Assembly: GCA_023382675.1 (NCBI GenBank)
Contig: JAHDWN010000003.1
Coordinates: 156,038 to 220,037, forward strand
Reading direction: 5' to 3'
Length of the DNA stretch: 64,000 nucleotides
Source: Anaerolineae bacterium
GTDB lineage: Bacteria > Chloroflexota > Anaerolineae > Aggregatilineales > Phototrophicaceae
Positions 20,732 to 29,552 of the stretch are shown in pieces (the first letter of the stretch is position 1; each line of letters opens with the position of its first letter). A program made the position numbers and the translations under genes. The notes under the pieces were generated by a model. That model saw nothing but the letters and a program-made list of their open reading frames with translations, had not been told where the DNA came from and did no database searches.

Positions 20732-21268
20732 TCAGCGGCTGCCGTTGGTCGCGTCGAGCTGCTTGTAGTAGAGCACAGTCGTACACAGCGCACCGTCGGG
20801 GAACAGGGCGTAGTTCGGGATACGCCCCGCGGCGGTGTAGCCGCAGCGTTGGTAGAGATACTCGGCGTCGGAGCCGGCGCAGGTATCCAGCACCAGCAGC
20901 GTGCGCCCGCTTTCGTGCGCTGCTGTTTCCAGCGCCTGCATGAGCATGAGGGCGATCCCGCGCCGCCGCGCCCGCGTGTGGACGAGCACTTTCTGAACTT
21001 CGGCACGATGGAGCGAGTTTTCGCGCTCCGCCAGGGCAAGCTGCGCCGTACCGACGAGGATGCCGTCGTCGTAGGCGGCCAGCAAGACGCGACGCCTGGC
21101 GGCGACGTCCGCGATCATGTCCGCCCAGAATTTCTCGGCCAGCGCCGGATTGAACGGCACGAGGAAGCCAATCGACGCGCCGCTTTCCACGGCGTCGCGC
21201 AGCAGTTCGATCAGCGCCGGCTGTTGGGCGCGGGCAGCATCAGGTGTCATCGCGGTCGTGGTGAGCAT
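20732..21268 (-). CDS. GNAT-family N-acetyltransferase
   Basis: A protein of ~178 residues with the GNAT fold: AVESGASIGFLVPF early, VGTAQLALAERE as a central strand, then the acetyl-CoA-binding loop VHTRARRRGIALMLMQALE (R/Q-x-x-G-x-G/A type), and LVLDTCAGSDAEYLYQRCGY near the end. The start at 21268 is preferred because AAAGGA lies 7 bp upstream; earlier in-frame codons lack one. It follows the PEP-mutase-family gene by 31 bp on the same strand, so the two are probably co-transcribed. It is convergent with the sensor gene. The substrate is unknown. Confidence 0.85.
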   Translation of the reverse strand: MLTTTAMTPDAARAQQPALIELLRDAVESGASIGFLVPFNPALAEKFWADMIADVAARRRVLLAAYDDGILVGTAQLALAERENSLHRAEVQKVLVHTRARRRGIALMLMQALETAAHESGRTLLVLDTCAGSDAEYLYQRCGYTAAGRIPNYALFPDGALCTTVLYYKQLDATNGSR

Positions 21269-21299
21269 GAGCATTTCCTTTGCTGGTTGGGCGAACAAC

Positions 21300-22067
21300 C
21301 TATGCCAGCACGTCGCGCGCGTGGATCTTCAGCAGGTCGATCAGGCGGCGGTAGGGGAATGGCCCATGGCTGATGCGGGCGACACCCAGGCTGGCAAGCT
21401 GGGCTTGTGGCAGCGAATCGGGATGCGCCAGCACATTCACGGGCAGGGTGCAGGTGGCGCACAGCTTTTCGATCAGGCTGCCATCGCGCAAGCCCGGCGC
21501 GAAAAATCCGCTGGCTCCGGCCTCGGCAAAGGCGGTAGCCCGATCCAACGCTGCTGCCAGATGTTCGGCGGAGTGTTCAGCCGGTTTCGCATTCAGGAAA
21601 ATGTCTGTGCGCGCGTTGATAAACAGCGGGATTCCGGCATCGTCGGCGGCCTGACGCACGGCGGCGACGCGCTTGACCTGCTCGTCGAGTGGATACAACA
21701 CATCCTCACGAATGTTTTGATCCTCGAAGTTCACGCCGATGGCTCCGGCGGCGATCACCTGCGCGACGTTCTGGCGGATCGTATCCGGGTCGCGGGCATA
21801 ACCGCTCTCGAAGTCCAGCGACACCGGCAGATCGACCCGGCGGGCGATGCGCTGCAAATTGGCGACCACCAGTTCCAATGGAAGGTTTTCGCCATCGGTG
21901 TAACCCTGGGCGGCGGCGACACACGCGCTCCCGGTTGCCAGCGCTCTGGCTCCGGCTTCGGCAACTGCCAGCGCGCTCCCGGCGTCCCAGATGTTATACA
22001 GAACCAGCGGATCGCCTTTGACGTGCAGAGCGGCAAACTGGCGCGCGCGGTCAATTTGTGCGGTCAC
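21300..22067 (-). CDS. Isocitrate lyase / PEP mutase superfamily protein
   Basis: A 255-residue (beta/alpha)8 enzyme. LVLYNIWDAGSALAVAEAGARALATGS matches the family start, LPVSLDFESGYARDP holds the metal-binding acidic loop, and AIGVNFEDQN with FINARTDIFL continue the barrel. The classical isocitrate lyase KKCGH motif is absent, so it belongs to the broad oxaloacetate hydrolase / methylisocitrate lyase / PEP mutase group. GTG start with AGGAG 6 bp upstream. It probably acts on a 2-oxo acid; the exact reaction is not resolved. Confidence 0.88.
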   Translation of the reverse strand: MTAQIDRARQFAALHVKGDPLVLYNIWDAGSALAVAEAGARALATGSACVAAAQGYTDGENLPLELVVANLQRIARRVDLPVSLDFESGYARDPDTIRQNVAQVIAAGAIGVNFEDQNIREDVLYPLDEQVKRVAAVRQAADDAGIPLFINARTDIFLNAKPAEHSAEHLAAALDRATAFAEAGASGFFAPGLRDGSLIEKLCATCTLPVNVLAHPDSLPQAQLASLGVARISHGPFPYRRLIDLLKIHARDVLA

Positions 22068-22233
22068 GATCTGCTCCTGTGCGTTAAAAAGGCGCGATTC
22101 CCGTCAGCGCATACATGCTCAACCATAATCCAGTGAACGCGCACCGAAAACTACCATTGGAGGCCAGAACCTATATCAGCCAGGGTCTGCATGAAGTCAC
22201 CTGACCGTCGCCACAATTTACCCTTGAATCAGA

Positions 22234-22257
22234 CAGGGCGATCCATTGACCGCCCTG
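22234..22257 (-). terminator. Hairpin downstream of glnA
   Basis: CAGGGCG-N10-CGCCCTG forms a 7-bp stem 26 bp past the glnA stop codon. There is no T-tract, so it may be a pause or RNA-stabilising structure rather than an intrinsic terminator. Confidence 0.4.
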
Positions 22258-22282
22258 TGTGCGTACATTGAGCAGCGTTTGG

Positions 22283-23713
22283 TTAGAAGTCGTAGTAGAG
22301 TTGCATCTCGTAAGGATGCGGGCGCATCGCCACGGCGTCGGCCTCGTTGACCTTCTTGTAGCTGATGTAGTTCTCGATGAACGGTTCGGTGAAGACGCCG
22401 CCTTCGGTCAGGAAGGCACTGTCCGCTGCCAGCGCATCCAGCGACCCATGCAGGCTGCCGGGCACGGTCGGTGTCTCGACGCCTTCTTCGTACAGGTCGA
22501 AGTCCGACGGTTCGCCGGGGTCGATCTTGTTCTTGATGCCGTCCAGCCCGGCCATCAACATGGCGGCGAAGGCCAGATAGGGATTGGCTGTCGGGTCAGG
22601 CGCGCGGAACTCGATACGCTTGGCTTTCGGGTTGTCGCTGTACATCGGGATACGCACGGCAGCCGAACGGTTGCGCGCGCTGTAGACCAGGTTGACCGGT
22701 GCTTCGTAGCCGGGCACGAGACGGCGGTAGCTGTTGGTCGTCGGCGCGGCGAAGGCCAGGATCGCTGGCGCGTGCTTGAGGATGCCGCCGATGTAATTCA
22801 GCGCCATCTGGCTCAGGCTGGCATAGCCCTTCTTGTCGTAGAACAGCGGCTTGCCGTCTTTCCAGAGCGATTGGTGGCAGTGCATCCCGGAGCCGTTGTC
22901 GCTAAAGATCGGCTTGGGCATAAAGGTGACGCTGTAGCCATGGCGATAGGCGACGTTGCGGATCAGGTACTTGTAGAGCAGAAGCTTGTCGGCCATCGTG
23001 CGCATTTCATCAAAGCGCATGTCGATCTCGGCCTGCGCTGCGCCGCCGACCTCGTGATGATGCACTTCGATGTCGATGCCACAGGACATGAGGACTTCGA
23101 CCATCTCAGAGCGTAGATCCTGCATCTTATCTGTCGGCGGAACGGGGAAGTAGCCTTCCTTGATGCGCGGGCGGTAGCCCAGGCCGGGTTCGCCTGAACC
23201 CCAGAAGCCGGACGGGCTGTCGACTTCGTAGAAGCTGCCGTTCGGGTTGTTCTCGAAAGCGACGCTGCTGAAAATGAAGAACTCGGCTTCCGGGCCAAAG
23301 TAGCAGACATCGGCGATGCCGGATGCCTTCAGATAGTCGTCTGCACGCTTGAGCACACCACGCGGATCATTGGCATAGGGCGTACCGTCGAGATCGACCA
23401 CGTCGCAAATCAGGCTCAACGTCGGGACTGCCGGAACCGGATCGATGAACGCTGTCGAGATGTCCGGAACCAGGTTGAGATCAGACTTGTTGATCGTCTG
23501 GAAGCCACGGATCGACGAGCCATCAAAGCCGATGCCGTCCTTGAAGATGCCTTCGTCGAAATTGGCAATCGGCACACTGAAGTGCTGAACGACGCCGCGA
23601 ATATCGACAAACTTGACATCGACAAAACGCGCACCGTTTTCCTTTGCCCATTTCAACAGCCCCGATGCAGTTTTTACCTGCGCCGAAGGCCGTATACCGC
23701 GCATATCCGTCAT
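22283..23713 (-). CDS. glnA: Type I glutamine synthetase
   Basis: A 476-residue enzyme making glutamine from glutamate, ammonia and ATP. The N-terminal beta-grasp region ([20 protein letters not shown]) is followed by [10 protein letters not shown], metal/glutamate-site motifs ([23 protein letters not shown]), [20 protein letters not shown], and [41 protein letters not shown] near the position of the adenylylation tyrosine is present, so covalent control is possible. Start at 23713 with GGAG upstream. A 16-bp palindrome in the leader region may be an operator. It stands alone as a transcript. Confidence 0.97.
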   Translation of the reverse strand: MTDMRGIRPSAQVKTASGLLKWAKENGARFVDVKFVDIRGVVQHFSVPIANFDEGIFKDGIGFDGSSIRGFQTINKSDLNLVPDISTAFIDPVPAVPTLSLICDVVDLDGTPYANDPRGVLKRADDYLKASGIADVCYFGPEAEFFIFSSVAFENNPNGSFYEVDSPSGFWGSGEPGLGYRPRIKEGYFPVPPTDKMQDLRSEMVEVLMSCGIDIEVHHHEVGGAAQAEIDMRFDEMRTMADKLLLYKYLIRNVAYRHGYSVTFMPKPIFSDNGSGMHCHQSLWKDGKPLFYDKKGYASLSQMALNYIGGILKHAPAILAFAAPTTNSYRRLVPGYEAPVNLVYSARNRSAAVRIPMYSDNPKAKRIEFRAPDPTANPYLAFAAMLMAGLDGIKNKIDPGEPSDFDLYEEGVETPTVPGSLHGSLDALAADSAFLTEGGVFTEPFIENYISYKKVNEADAVAMRPHPYEMQLYYDF

Positions 23714-23754
23714 GGTGGTCACTCTCCGTGTTAGTGATAATTGCCGACCCAGCA

Positions 23755-23770
23755 AGAATTGTGCAATTCT
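23755..23770 (-). promoter_or_regulatory. 16-bp palindrome upstream of glnA (candidate operator)
   Basis: AGAATTG-TG-CAATTCT is a perfect inverted repeat 42-57 bp before the glnA start. On the minus strand it overlaps a possible -10 (TATAGA), which has TTACCG 17 bp upstream. The position suits a repressor or nitrogen regulator, but no known consensus is matched. Confidence 0.4.
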
Positions 23771-23917
23771 ATACAATCCGATTGGGCAGGCGGTAAGGGG
23801 AGAATCGACAAAAACAGCCCGCGATTGCTGTGGATTCTGTACAAAGATTTCGGGAAAAGCGCCTGGAAAGGCGTTTCTGGCGAGGAAATTTGGTGAAGTA
23901 TGACAATTTCTATAGCG

Positions 23918-23941
23918 TGGGGCGCGTTTTGGCGCGCCCCA
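23918..23941. terminator. Strong GC hairpin between the S41 peptidase gene and glnA
   Basis: TGGGGCGCG-TTTTGG-CGCGCCCCA is a perfect 9-bp stem 42 bp past the peptidase stop codon. There is no T-run on either side, so termination efficiency is doubtful. Confidence 0.45.
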
Positions 23942-23982
23942 ATCAATGACGTTTGTCGATTCTGGCTACACGTGTGCCAGAC

Positions 23983-26361
23983 CTACTTGCTGGCGCTCAC
24001 CGTGAGTACGAATGACCCGGCAAGCACATCGTCGTAGGTCGCTACCTCGATGATGATCGACTGGCCGGACGTGACCTGCAAGCCTGTCACCTGCGAGTTG
24101 ATCTGCTCACCAAGCTGGATGTCATCGTTTTCGGTGATCAGGGTGTCACTCTCGTCGTAGATGCGCAGGTAGGTGTCGAGCGCCCCTTCCGCATCCGTCA
24201 GCGAGATGTCAATCGCGCCATCCGCTTCCGGCACCAGCACGTAACGCACACGCTCACCCGCTGCGATCACGCCCTCGACGGTGTCGCCGACTGCGATGTC
24301 GCCGCCGTCAACCTGCGTGATCTCCGGCGCTGCGTTATCTGTGCCGACCACGCCGAGGGCTTCGTCGAGCACGCGCTCGCCGTACTGGAGCACGATATCC
24401 TGGTCGCCGATCACGTCTTCCGCTGTGACGGGAACACGCACATCCGGGACAATGCCGGTGCCTTCGATGATGACGTTGCCCTCGTTATCGACCGGGCGGC
24501 TGACAGGCAGCGCAATGCTCAGGCCGTCGGGCAGGTAGACTTCATCCCAACCGCCGCCCAGACCCGCGGTCGAGTACTGGCCGACGACGGTCGCGCGGTC
24601 TTGCTGGCTCATGTTGTAGGTGAAGAATTCACAGGCGCTGGCGCAGCCCGGCCCCACGAGCACCACGACCGGCCCGCTGAAGGCCAGGGCGGGGTTCTCC
24701 GCCGGGAAGATACGGGTCGGGAAGTTCGGGTCGCCGAAGAACTGGCCGCTTTCCGGGTTGTATTCCTCGCGGTTGCCCGCGACGAACTCCTGGTCGAAGA
24801 AGTAGCCCGCGATCCGGTCGCCGATCTGCGAGAAGCCGCCGCCGTTCTGGCGCAGGTCGAGGATGATGCCCTGCACGCCAAGCTGCTGCACCAGCCCCAT
24901 GAAGTAATCCCACGTTTCGATCATGACTGGCTCGTTGCCGTTGAACGACGTGATCTTGACGTAGCCATAGCCGCTGTCGAGGAACTCATATGTCAGCGGC
25001 GGCGCAAGGTTGTCGAACCCACGGTAGACCGAGCCGAAGGCGAAGCTGGCGCGTTCGTCGGTAGTCGCGATCGTCGCTGTCTCCGCCTGCGCGCCGGGGT
25101 TCTGGAAGGTGACTTCCGCCTCCGCGCCGAGCGGCGCGCGCGTCAGGTAGCGCACCTGCTGGTAGCGGTAGCCATCCGGGCTGCCGACGCCTGCGTAGGG
25201 CGCGACGGCATCGATAGCATCCTGGATCGACATGCCGCCGAATTCCAGGATTTCTGCGCCAACGCTGATGCCTGCCGCTTCCGCAGAGCCACCGGGCGTG
25301 ACGAAGACGACGACAACGCTGCCATCGCTCAACTCGCGCAGCGCCATGCCGTAACCGCCCGACGTTCCATCAAGGAAGCGATTGTCCAGGATGTTCGAGG
25401 GCATCTGCGGGAACTGCCAGTGACCATCCGGCACGTCGCGCGTCAGGGCGTCCAGCGCCAGGATGAACGAGTCGAGATCGCCATTGGCCTCAGCCTGTTC
25501 GACTTCGGGCAGATATTGGTCGCGCAGCGCTTCCCAATCGACGTTCTTCATCTCAGTGAAGGCGTATTCGTTCTTTGCCAGATCGATGAAGGCGTTGAAG
25601 GCCTCGGTGTAGGTCATGTCGCTGTAGTCTTCCGGCTGGAGTTCTTCCGGCTCGTGCAGTTCGACGCTGACCTCGTGCGAACGGTCGTAGGTGAACGGTT
25701 CGGACTCCATGTCGACGAGCGTCCAGCCTGCGGGGATCGCGACCGTCGGGTCGTCCTCCGTAAAGAGCAGGCCATCGTCGCCGAAGCCCGACGGGAAGCC
25801 CTGCTGATCATCCGGCGCGTAGACGAGATACTGACCGCCGATAACCTCGTAGAGTGTTTCCGGGTTGACGCTGGTGCGGGTGGTTGCATAGGCGGTTGAC
25901 CAGCTATAGCCATCGCGCTCGGTGATGAACGGATCGCCAAAGCGGTTGTCCCAGTAGGCGACGGTGTACACCTCGACGCCGCTATCGGTTTCGCCGTCAT
26001 TGTCGACGTCGTGCAGCGTCCCTTGCGGCGCGACGGGAAGATTCATTTCGAAGGTGATCACGGTGTCGGTATAAAAATCGTTGGTGATGGCCCCGAAGGC
26101 CTGCGATTCCACCGGGAAGGTGAATTCGACATTGCGGGTGACAAAGCCACCTTGATCTTCCAGCAAGATAATCGGCTGGACGGTGAGGTCGCGGATGTTC
26201 GGATTGGTAATCGTCATCGTTCCGGTGACAACTGCCACGCCGCCTTCGTCGGCTTCCATCTGGGCAGCGGGCAACATTTCCTGCGCCGCAGCAAGCGCAT
26301 TCACCGAGAGGATCAGGATGGCGAACAGCACCATCACCACATACAGACTGCGTTTCGGCAT
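23983..26361 (-). CDS. Secreted S41-family (C-terminal processing-like) peptidase
   Basis: A 792-residue exported protein: signal peptide (LYVVMVLFAILILSVNALAAAQ), a ~200-residue N-terminal beta-rich part, a helical segment (YTEAFNAFIDLAKNEYAFTEMKN), a PDZ domain (GGSAEAAGISVGAEILEFGGM), the S41 catalytic domain (GIILDLRQNGGG, GPGCASACEFF), and a C-terminal PPC-like beta domain (YLRIYDESDTLITENDD). The nucleophile should be Ser575. The lysine of CtpA/Prc, expected 25 residues later, is a Gly here (AGLGGGW), as in tricorn-like S41 members. It probably degrades or processes extracellular proteins. Confidence 0.85.
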   Translation of the reverse strand: MPKRSLYVVMVLFAILILSVNALAAAQEMLPAAQMEADEGGVAVVTGTMTITNPNIRDLTVQPIILLEDQGGFVTRNVEFTFPVESQAFGAITNDFYTDTVITFEMNLPVAPQGTLHDVDNDGETDSGVEVYTVAYWDNRFGDPFITERDGYSWSTAYATTRTSVNPETLYEVIGGQYLVYAPDDQQGFPSGFGDDGLLFTEDDPTVAIPAGWTLVDMESEPFTYDRSHEVSVELHEPEELQPEDYSDMTYTEAFNAFIDLAKNEYAFTEMKNVDWEALRDQYLPEVEQAEANGDLDSFILALDALTRDVPDGHWQFPQMPSNILDNRFLDGTSGGYGMALRELSDGSVVVVFVTPGGSAEAAGISVGAEILEFGGMSIQDAIDAVAPYAGVGSPDGYRYQQVRYLTRAPLGAEAEVTFQNPGAQAETATIATTDERASFAFGSVYRGFDNLAPPLTYEFLDSGYGYVKITSFNGNEPVMIETWDYFMGLVQQLGVQGIILDLRQNGGGFSQIGDRIAGYFFDQEFVAGNREEYNPESGQFFGDPNFPTRIFPAENPALAFSGPVVVLVGPGCASACEFFTYNMSQQDRATVVGQYSTAGLGGGWDEVYLPDGLSIALPVSRPVDNEGNVIIEGTGIVPDVRVPVTAEDVIGDQDIVLQYGERVLDEALGVVGTDNAAPEITQVDGGDIAVGDTVEGVIAAGERVRYVLVPEADGAIDISLTDAEGALDTYLRIYDESDTLITENDDIQLGEQINSQVTGLQVTSGQSIIIEVATYDDVLAGSFVLTVSASK

Positions 26362-26437
26362 GGAAAATAACTCCTATAGAATAGCCAGCAGTTTGCATTG
26401 TAATCGCAGTCACCCGCCGCGCAAAGTGAGGGTATTG

Positions 26438-27598
26438 TTAGACCGCCTGCTCCAGAATGCCGAGCAGCTCGTCATCGGTCAGTGCGAGCGGGTTGCCCTT
26501 CATGCTGCTGGCGCTGCGCGCTTTCGGCAGAATCTCGCTGAAGGCCTGTGCGCCCAGGCCGAACGTCCCCAGCGCCGGGATCGCCAGCGCATCACGCAAA
26601 TCGTAAGTCCAGGCGACGCCGTCGTCTGCAGTGGCGCTGTCTTTGCCGGTGAGGATGCGCCCGATCTCCCGGTAGCGCCCCAGCGCAGGATGTTCCGGCT
26701 CGCGCTCGCGCAGCGCCTTGAGATTCGTCTCCATGACAATCGGCAGCAGCCGCGCGCAGATGACGCCGTGGGCGATGGGATACATGCCGCCGAGCGGGCC
26801 AGCGAAGCCATGCACCGCGCCCAGGCCAGCATTCGCCAGCGACATGCCGCTGAGCAGCGCCGTGATCGCCATGTCCGAGCGCGCGTCGAGATCGTCCGGA
26901 TGTTCGTAGGCTCGGCGCAGCGAGCGTGCCCCGCGCATGATGCCTTCGCGGGCGAGGCCGTCGGTCATCGGTGTGGCTTTGCTGCTGACGAACGGCTCAA
27001 TCACCTGCGTCAGCGCGTCCATCCCGGCGCTGGCTGTCACCGATGGCGGCAGCGACTGCGCCAGTTCGGGGTCGATCAAGGCTACACGCGGGATCATCAG
27101 AGGGCTGCGGACGCTGACCTTGACCTTCTTCTCAGTCGAGGCGAGCACGGCGTTGCGCGTGACTTCCGAGCCGGTGCCCGCGGTCGTCGGCACGGCGATG
27201 TAGGGCAGCGGCGGCTGTTCGAGCGGCTGCGCCTTGCCGATCACTTCCATGTAGTCGAGCGGCTCGCCGGGGTTGGTCGCCAGCGCGGAGATCGCCTTGC
27301 CCGCGTCAATGGGGCTGCCGCCGCCGAAGCCGATAACCAGGTCACAGCCCTCGCTGCGCGCCATGTTGACGCCGCGTTCGGCGGTTTCGACCTTCGGCTC
27401 GCCTTCGGTGGCGAAGACGACCGGTGTCAGGCCAGCCGCGCGCAGGTGCGCATTCAGCGCTTCAGCCCGCGCCGGATCGCTGCCGGTGACGACCAGCACC
27501 TTGCCCGATTTGCACATTGCTGCTGCGATGCCGCCGACCTGCGCCAGCGCTCCGACGCCATAAACGATCCGTGGCGACGTCATGAACTCGAAAACCAT
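26438..27598 (-). CDS. Iron-containing alcohol dehydrogenase
   Basis: A 386-residue NAD(P)-dependent dehydrogenase of the group III (Fe-ADH) family. FEFMTSPRIVYGVGALAQVG is the standard opening. The GFGGGSPIDAGKAISAL dinucleotide loop and PTTAGTGSEVTRNAV phosphate site are intact. Metal-binding His residues are in AVHGFAGPLGGMYPIAHG. The start at 27598 (MVFEFM) fits the family; upstream sequence in frame has no homology. It likely interconverts an alcohol and aldehyde in the cytoplasm. Substrate unknown; no operon partner. Confidence 0.92.
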   Translation of the reverse strand: MVFEFMTSPRIVYGVGALAQVGGIAAAMCKSGKVLVVTGSDPARAEALNAHLRAAGLTPVVFATEGEPKVETAERGVNMARSEGCDLVIGFGGGSPIDAGKAISALATNPGEPLDYMEVIGKAQPLEQPPLPYIAVPTTAGTGSEVTRNAVLASTEKKVKVSVRSPLMIPRVALIDPELAQSLPPSVTASAGMDALTQVIEPFVSSKATPMTDGLAREGIMRGARSLRRAYEHPDDLDARSDMAITALLSGMSLANAGLGAVHGFAGPLGGMYPIAHGVICARLLPIVMETNLKALREREPEHPALGRYREIGRILTGKDSATADDGVAWTYDLRDALAIPALGTFGLGAQAFSEILPKARSASSMKGNPLALTDDELLGILEQAV

Positions 27599-27728
27599 GG
27601 GGGAATCCTTTCGCAATAACGCTCGTCGCGTCGATCCTTTATAATGAGCGCCGGTGTGCTGTTCGCCGACTGTGGCCCAGGCTAGGCGGCCAACACGCCA
27701 ACAAAATTTGAGAGTATTGTAAGCCGCG

Positions 27729-28337
27729 ATGTCGCAAACACCCAACCCGCCCACGAATCAGCCGCCTGGTCGTGGATTGTCTCCTGCCCTGATCTTGTTG
27801 CTCTTCCCGCTGTTGGGAATCGCCGCGGCGATCCTGGTGCTTGCCGGTGCGCCAAACGGCGCGCAGGTTGTCGAGGTCACACCCGCGCCGGTCACACTGC
27901 CGCCCGCGCCGCCGGTCAGCGCCACCCGCAGCGCGGTCGTCAGCTTTGCACTGGAGGCGCTGGATGGCCGCCTGATCAGCCTGAACGATTATCAGGGCGA
28001 GCCGGTAATCATCAACTTTTGGGCGACGTGGTGCCCGCCGTGCGAGCGCGAGATGCCCGCCATCGCTCAGTTCGCCAGCGAGCATCCTGACGTGAACATC
28101 CTCTCGATCAACATCGGCGAGACCGCCGACGTGGTCGCGCCCTGGCTGGAAGACCGCGGGATCTACGGCTTTCCCGTGCTGCTCGATCTCGATACGGCGG
28201 TCAGCGCCAACTACGGTGCGATCAATATCCCGGTCACTTACGGCCTGGATACAGATGGGGTGGTGCAGTTGCAGCACTACGGCGAAATCACCATCGATGA
28301 CCTCGAAGCGCTGGTTGAATCACTGAATTCGGACTAA
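27729..28337 (+). CDS. TlpA-like membrane-anchored thiol:disulfide oxidoreductase
   Basis: A 202-residue protein with an N-terminal membrane anchor (LSPALILLLFPLLGIAAAILVLAG), a Pro-rich linker, and a thioredoxin fold facing outside. FALEALDGRLISLNDYQGEPVIINFWATWCPPCEREMP contains the redox pair Cys102/Cys105, and the cis-Pro is in INIPVTYGLD. It belongs to the TlpA/ResA/AhpC-TSA group that reduces extracytoplasmic disulfides, for example in cytochrome maturation. No cytochrome genes are adjacent. The downstream sigma-like gene begins 64 bp later. Confidence 0.9.
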   Translation: MSQTPNPPTNQPPGRGLSPALILLLFPLLGIAAAILVLAGAPNGAQVVEVTPAPVTLPPAPPVSATRSAVVSFALEALDGRLISLNDYQGEPVIINFWATWCPPCEREMPAIAQFASEHPDVNILSINIGETADVVAPWLEDRGIYGFPVLLDLDTAVSANYGAINIPVTYGLDTDGVVQLQHYGEITIDDLEALVESLNSD

Positions 28338-28401
28338 TTTGTAGAAAATGCGTGTATTATGCGCATAGTGGACATGTGAGTGTGACGAAAAGGCCGCGTG
28401 T

Positions 28402-29055
28402 ATGTCTCATTATATGGATACCGCACCCGCCACCTTCCGCGATCAGGAGCAGTGGATCGACCGACTCAAGCGCGGCGACGAGATCGCCTGGGAGTTGCTG
28501 ATCGCGCGGTATGCCGGCGATCTGCGCACAGCCATCGGGCAAATGCTGCGTAAGCGTGATCTATCGATTGAATTTCAAGACGACATCGAGCAGGAAACCT
28601 GGCGCACCGCCGTCCACAAAATGGGCACGTTTGTCTATCAGAGCGAAGACAAATTGGCACACTGGCTGCACAGCATTGCGCGCCATCACGTCCAGACGTA
28701 CATGCGCACAGATCGCCAGCAATCGCCCTCGATGGAAGACATCCAGTCCAAAAACCTGGAGAATGAGTTCACGCTCGATATGTTTCTTTATGCCAATGGC
28801 CTGATCAGCCACAGTGCTGAGGACGAGGTGCTGCTCTTCGAGCAGGTCGCCATTCTCGAAGACGTGTTAAGCGATCTCAAACTCCGTGATCGCGAAATCC
28901 TGCTGGCCTCGCTGCTTGACAACAGTGACAGGAGCGAACTGGCCCAGCGCTATCAACTGGAAGAAGATACGATTTCGATGATTGTTTGGCGCTGCAAAGG
29001 AAAACTGCGTGGGATGTTGAAAGCACGACTAGATCGGGGAGGTCGCAAACAATGA
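28402..29055 (+). CDS. Sigma-70-like (ECF-type) sigma factor
   Basis: A 217-residue protein. Region 2 is recognisable in AWELLIARYAGDLRTAIG, DDIEQETWRTAVHKMGTFVYQ and WLHSIARHHVQTYMRTDR. Region 4 follows in VLSDLKLRDREILLASLLDNSDRSELAQRYQLEEDTISMIVWRCKGKLR, an HTH of the sigma4 type. A ~40-residue acidic linker joins them. It diverges from typical ECF factors, so the cognate promoters are unknown. Its stop overlaps the start of a small HTH protein gene as ATGA (29052-29055), implying coupled translation and a functional pair. Confidence 0.78.
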   Translation: MSHYMDTAPATFRDQEQWIDRLKRGDEIAWELLIARYAGDLRTAIGQMLRKRDLSIEFQDDIEQETWRTAVHKMGTFVYQSEDKLAHWLHSIARHHVQTYMRTDRQQSPSMEDIQSKNLENEFTLDMFLYANGLISHSAEDEVLLFEQVAILEDVLSDLKLRDREILLASLLDNSDRSELAQRYQLEEDTISMIVWRCKGKLRGMLKARLDRGGRKQ

Positions 29056-29435
29056 CACAGAACAGCGGGATCGAGCGGCTGCGCAGATTGGTACGCGACG
29101 AATACAAGAATCAAAACGAACACATTCATCGCGTCGTCAAGGCTGAACTGCTCAAGGTACACGGCACGGGGGTATCGCCCACGCAAAACCGCGCGCGCAT
29201 GGTCGGCTTGTTCGTCGGTGCGAGCGCACATCGCCAGGGCATGAGCGTCGATGCACTGTCCGCCGCTACCGGGCTGACCGCGCCGGTCACTGCTGCGCTG
29301 ATTAAGGGCGAACTGACCCAGGATGATTACACTGACGACCTGCTCGACCGGTTGGCGGCTGCCGTCGGCTATGAAGCGAACCTGCTGCGCCTGATGCTGG
29401 GCCGTCCGCATGGTGAAGAAGAAGCGATGGCCTGA
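29052..29435 (+). CDS. Small XRE-like HTH protein coupled to the sigma-like factor
   Basis: A 127-residue soluble protein. After a basic helical N-terminus (IERLRRLVRDEYKNQNEHIHRVV) it has RMVGLFVGASAHRQGMSVDALSAATGLTAPVTAALIKGEL, a five-helix XRE/HTH_3-like segment, then LLDRLAAAVGYEANLLRLMLG. There is no membrane segment. The ATGA overlap with the sigma-like gene suggests it is a cytoplasmic regulator or partner of that factor, perhaps an anti-sigma or co-activator. I do not recognise a named family. Confidence 0.65.
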   Translation: MTQNSGIERLRRLVRDEYKNQNEHIHRVVKAELLKVHGTGVSPTQNRARMVGLFVGASAHRQGMSVDALSAATGLTAPVTAALIKGELTQDDYTDDLLDRLAAAVGYEANLLRLMLGRPHGEEEAMA

Positions 29436-29502
29436 CTTCGGTGTTATTCAGTTTGAATGAGAACGGCGCAGGGGGAAGTAGCGCCGTCTCGGGGATGGGT
29501 TT

Positions 29503-29532
29503 GTAGAGGCGTGGATTTTTCCGCGCCTCTAC
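29503..29532. terminator. Palindrome with T-run after the HTH gene (GTAG...CTAC type)
   Basis: GTAGAGGCGTGGA-TTTTT-(C)CGCGCCTCTAC, then CGTTTTTGG, makes a strong hairpin with a partial T-run on the plus strand. It could end the sigma/HTH transcript and the convergent META-domain gene, and it fits the GTAG...CTAC palindrome set. Confidence 0.55.
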
Positions 29533-29552
29533 GTTTTTGGAGCAGGAATCTT

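Noticed and set aside
24601-25899. A 432-codon open frame on the plus strand
   Set aside because: It is antisense to the S41 peptidase gene, without signal or domain.
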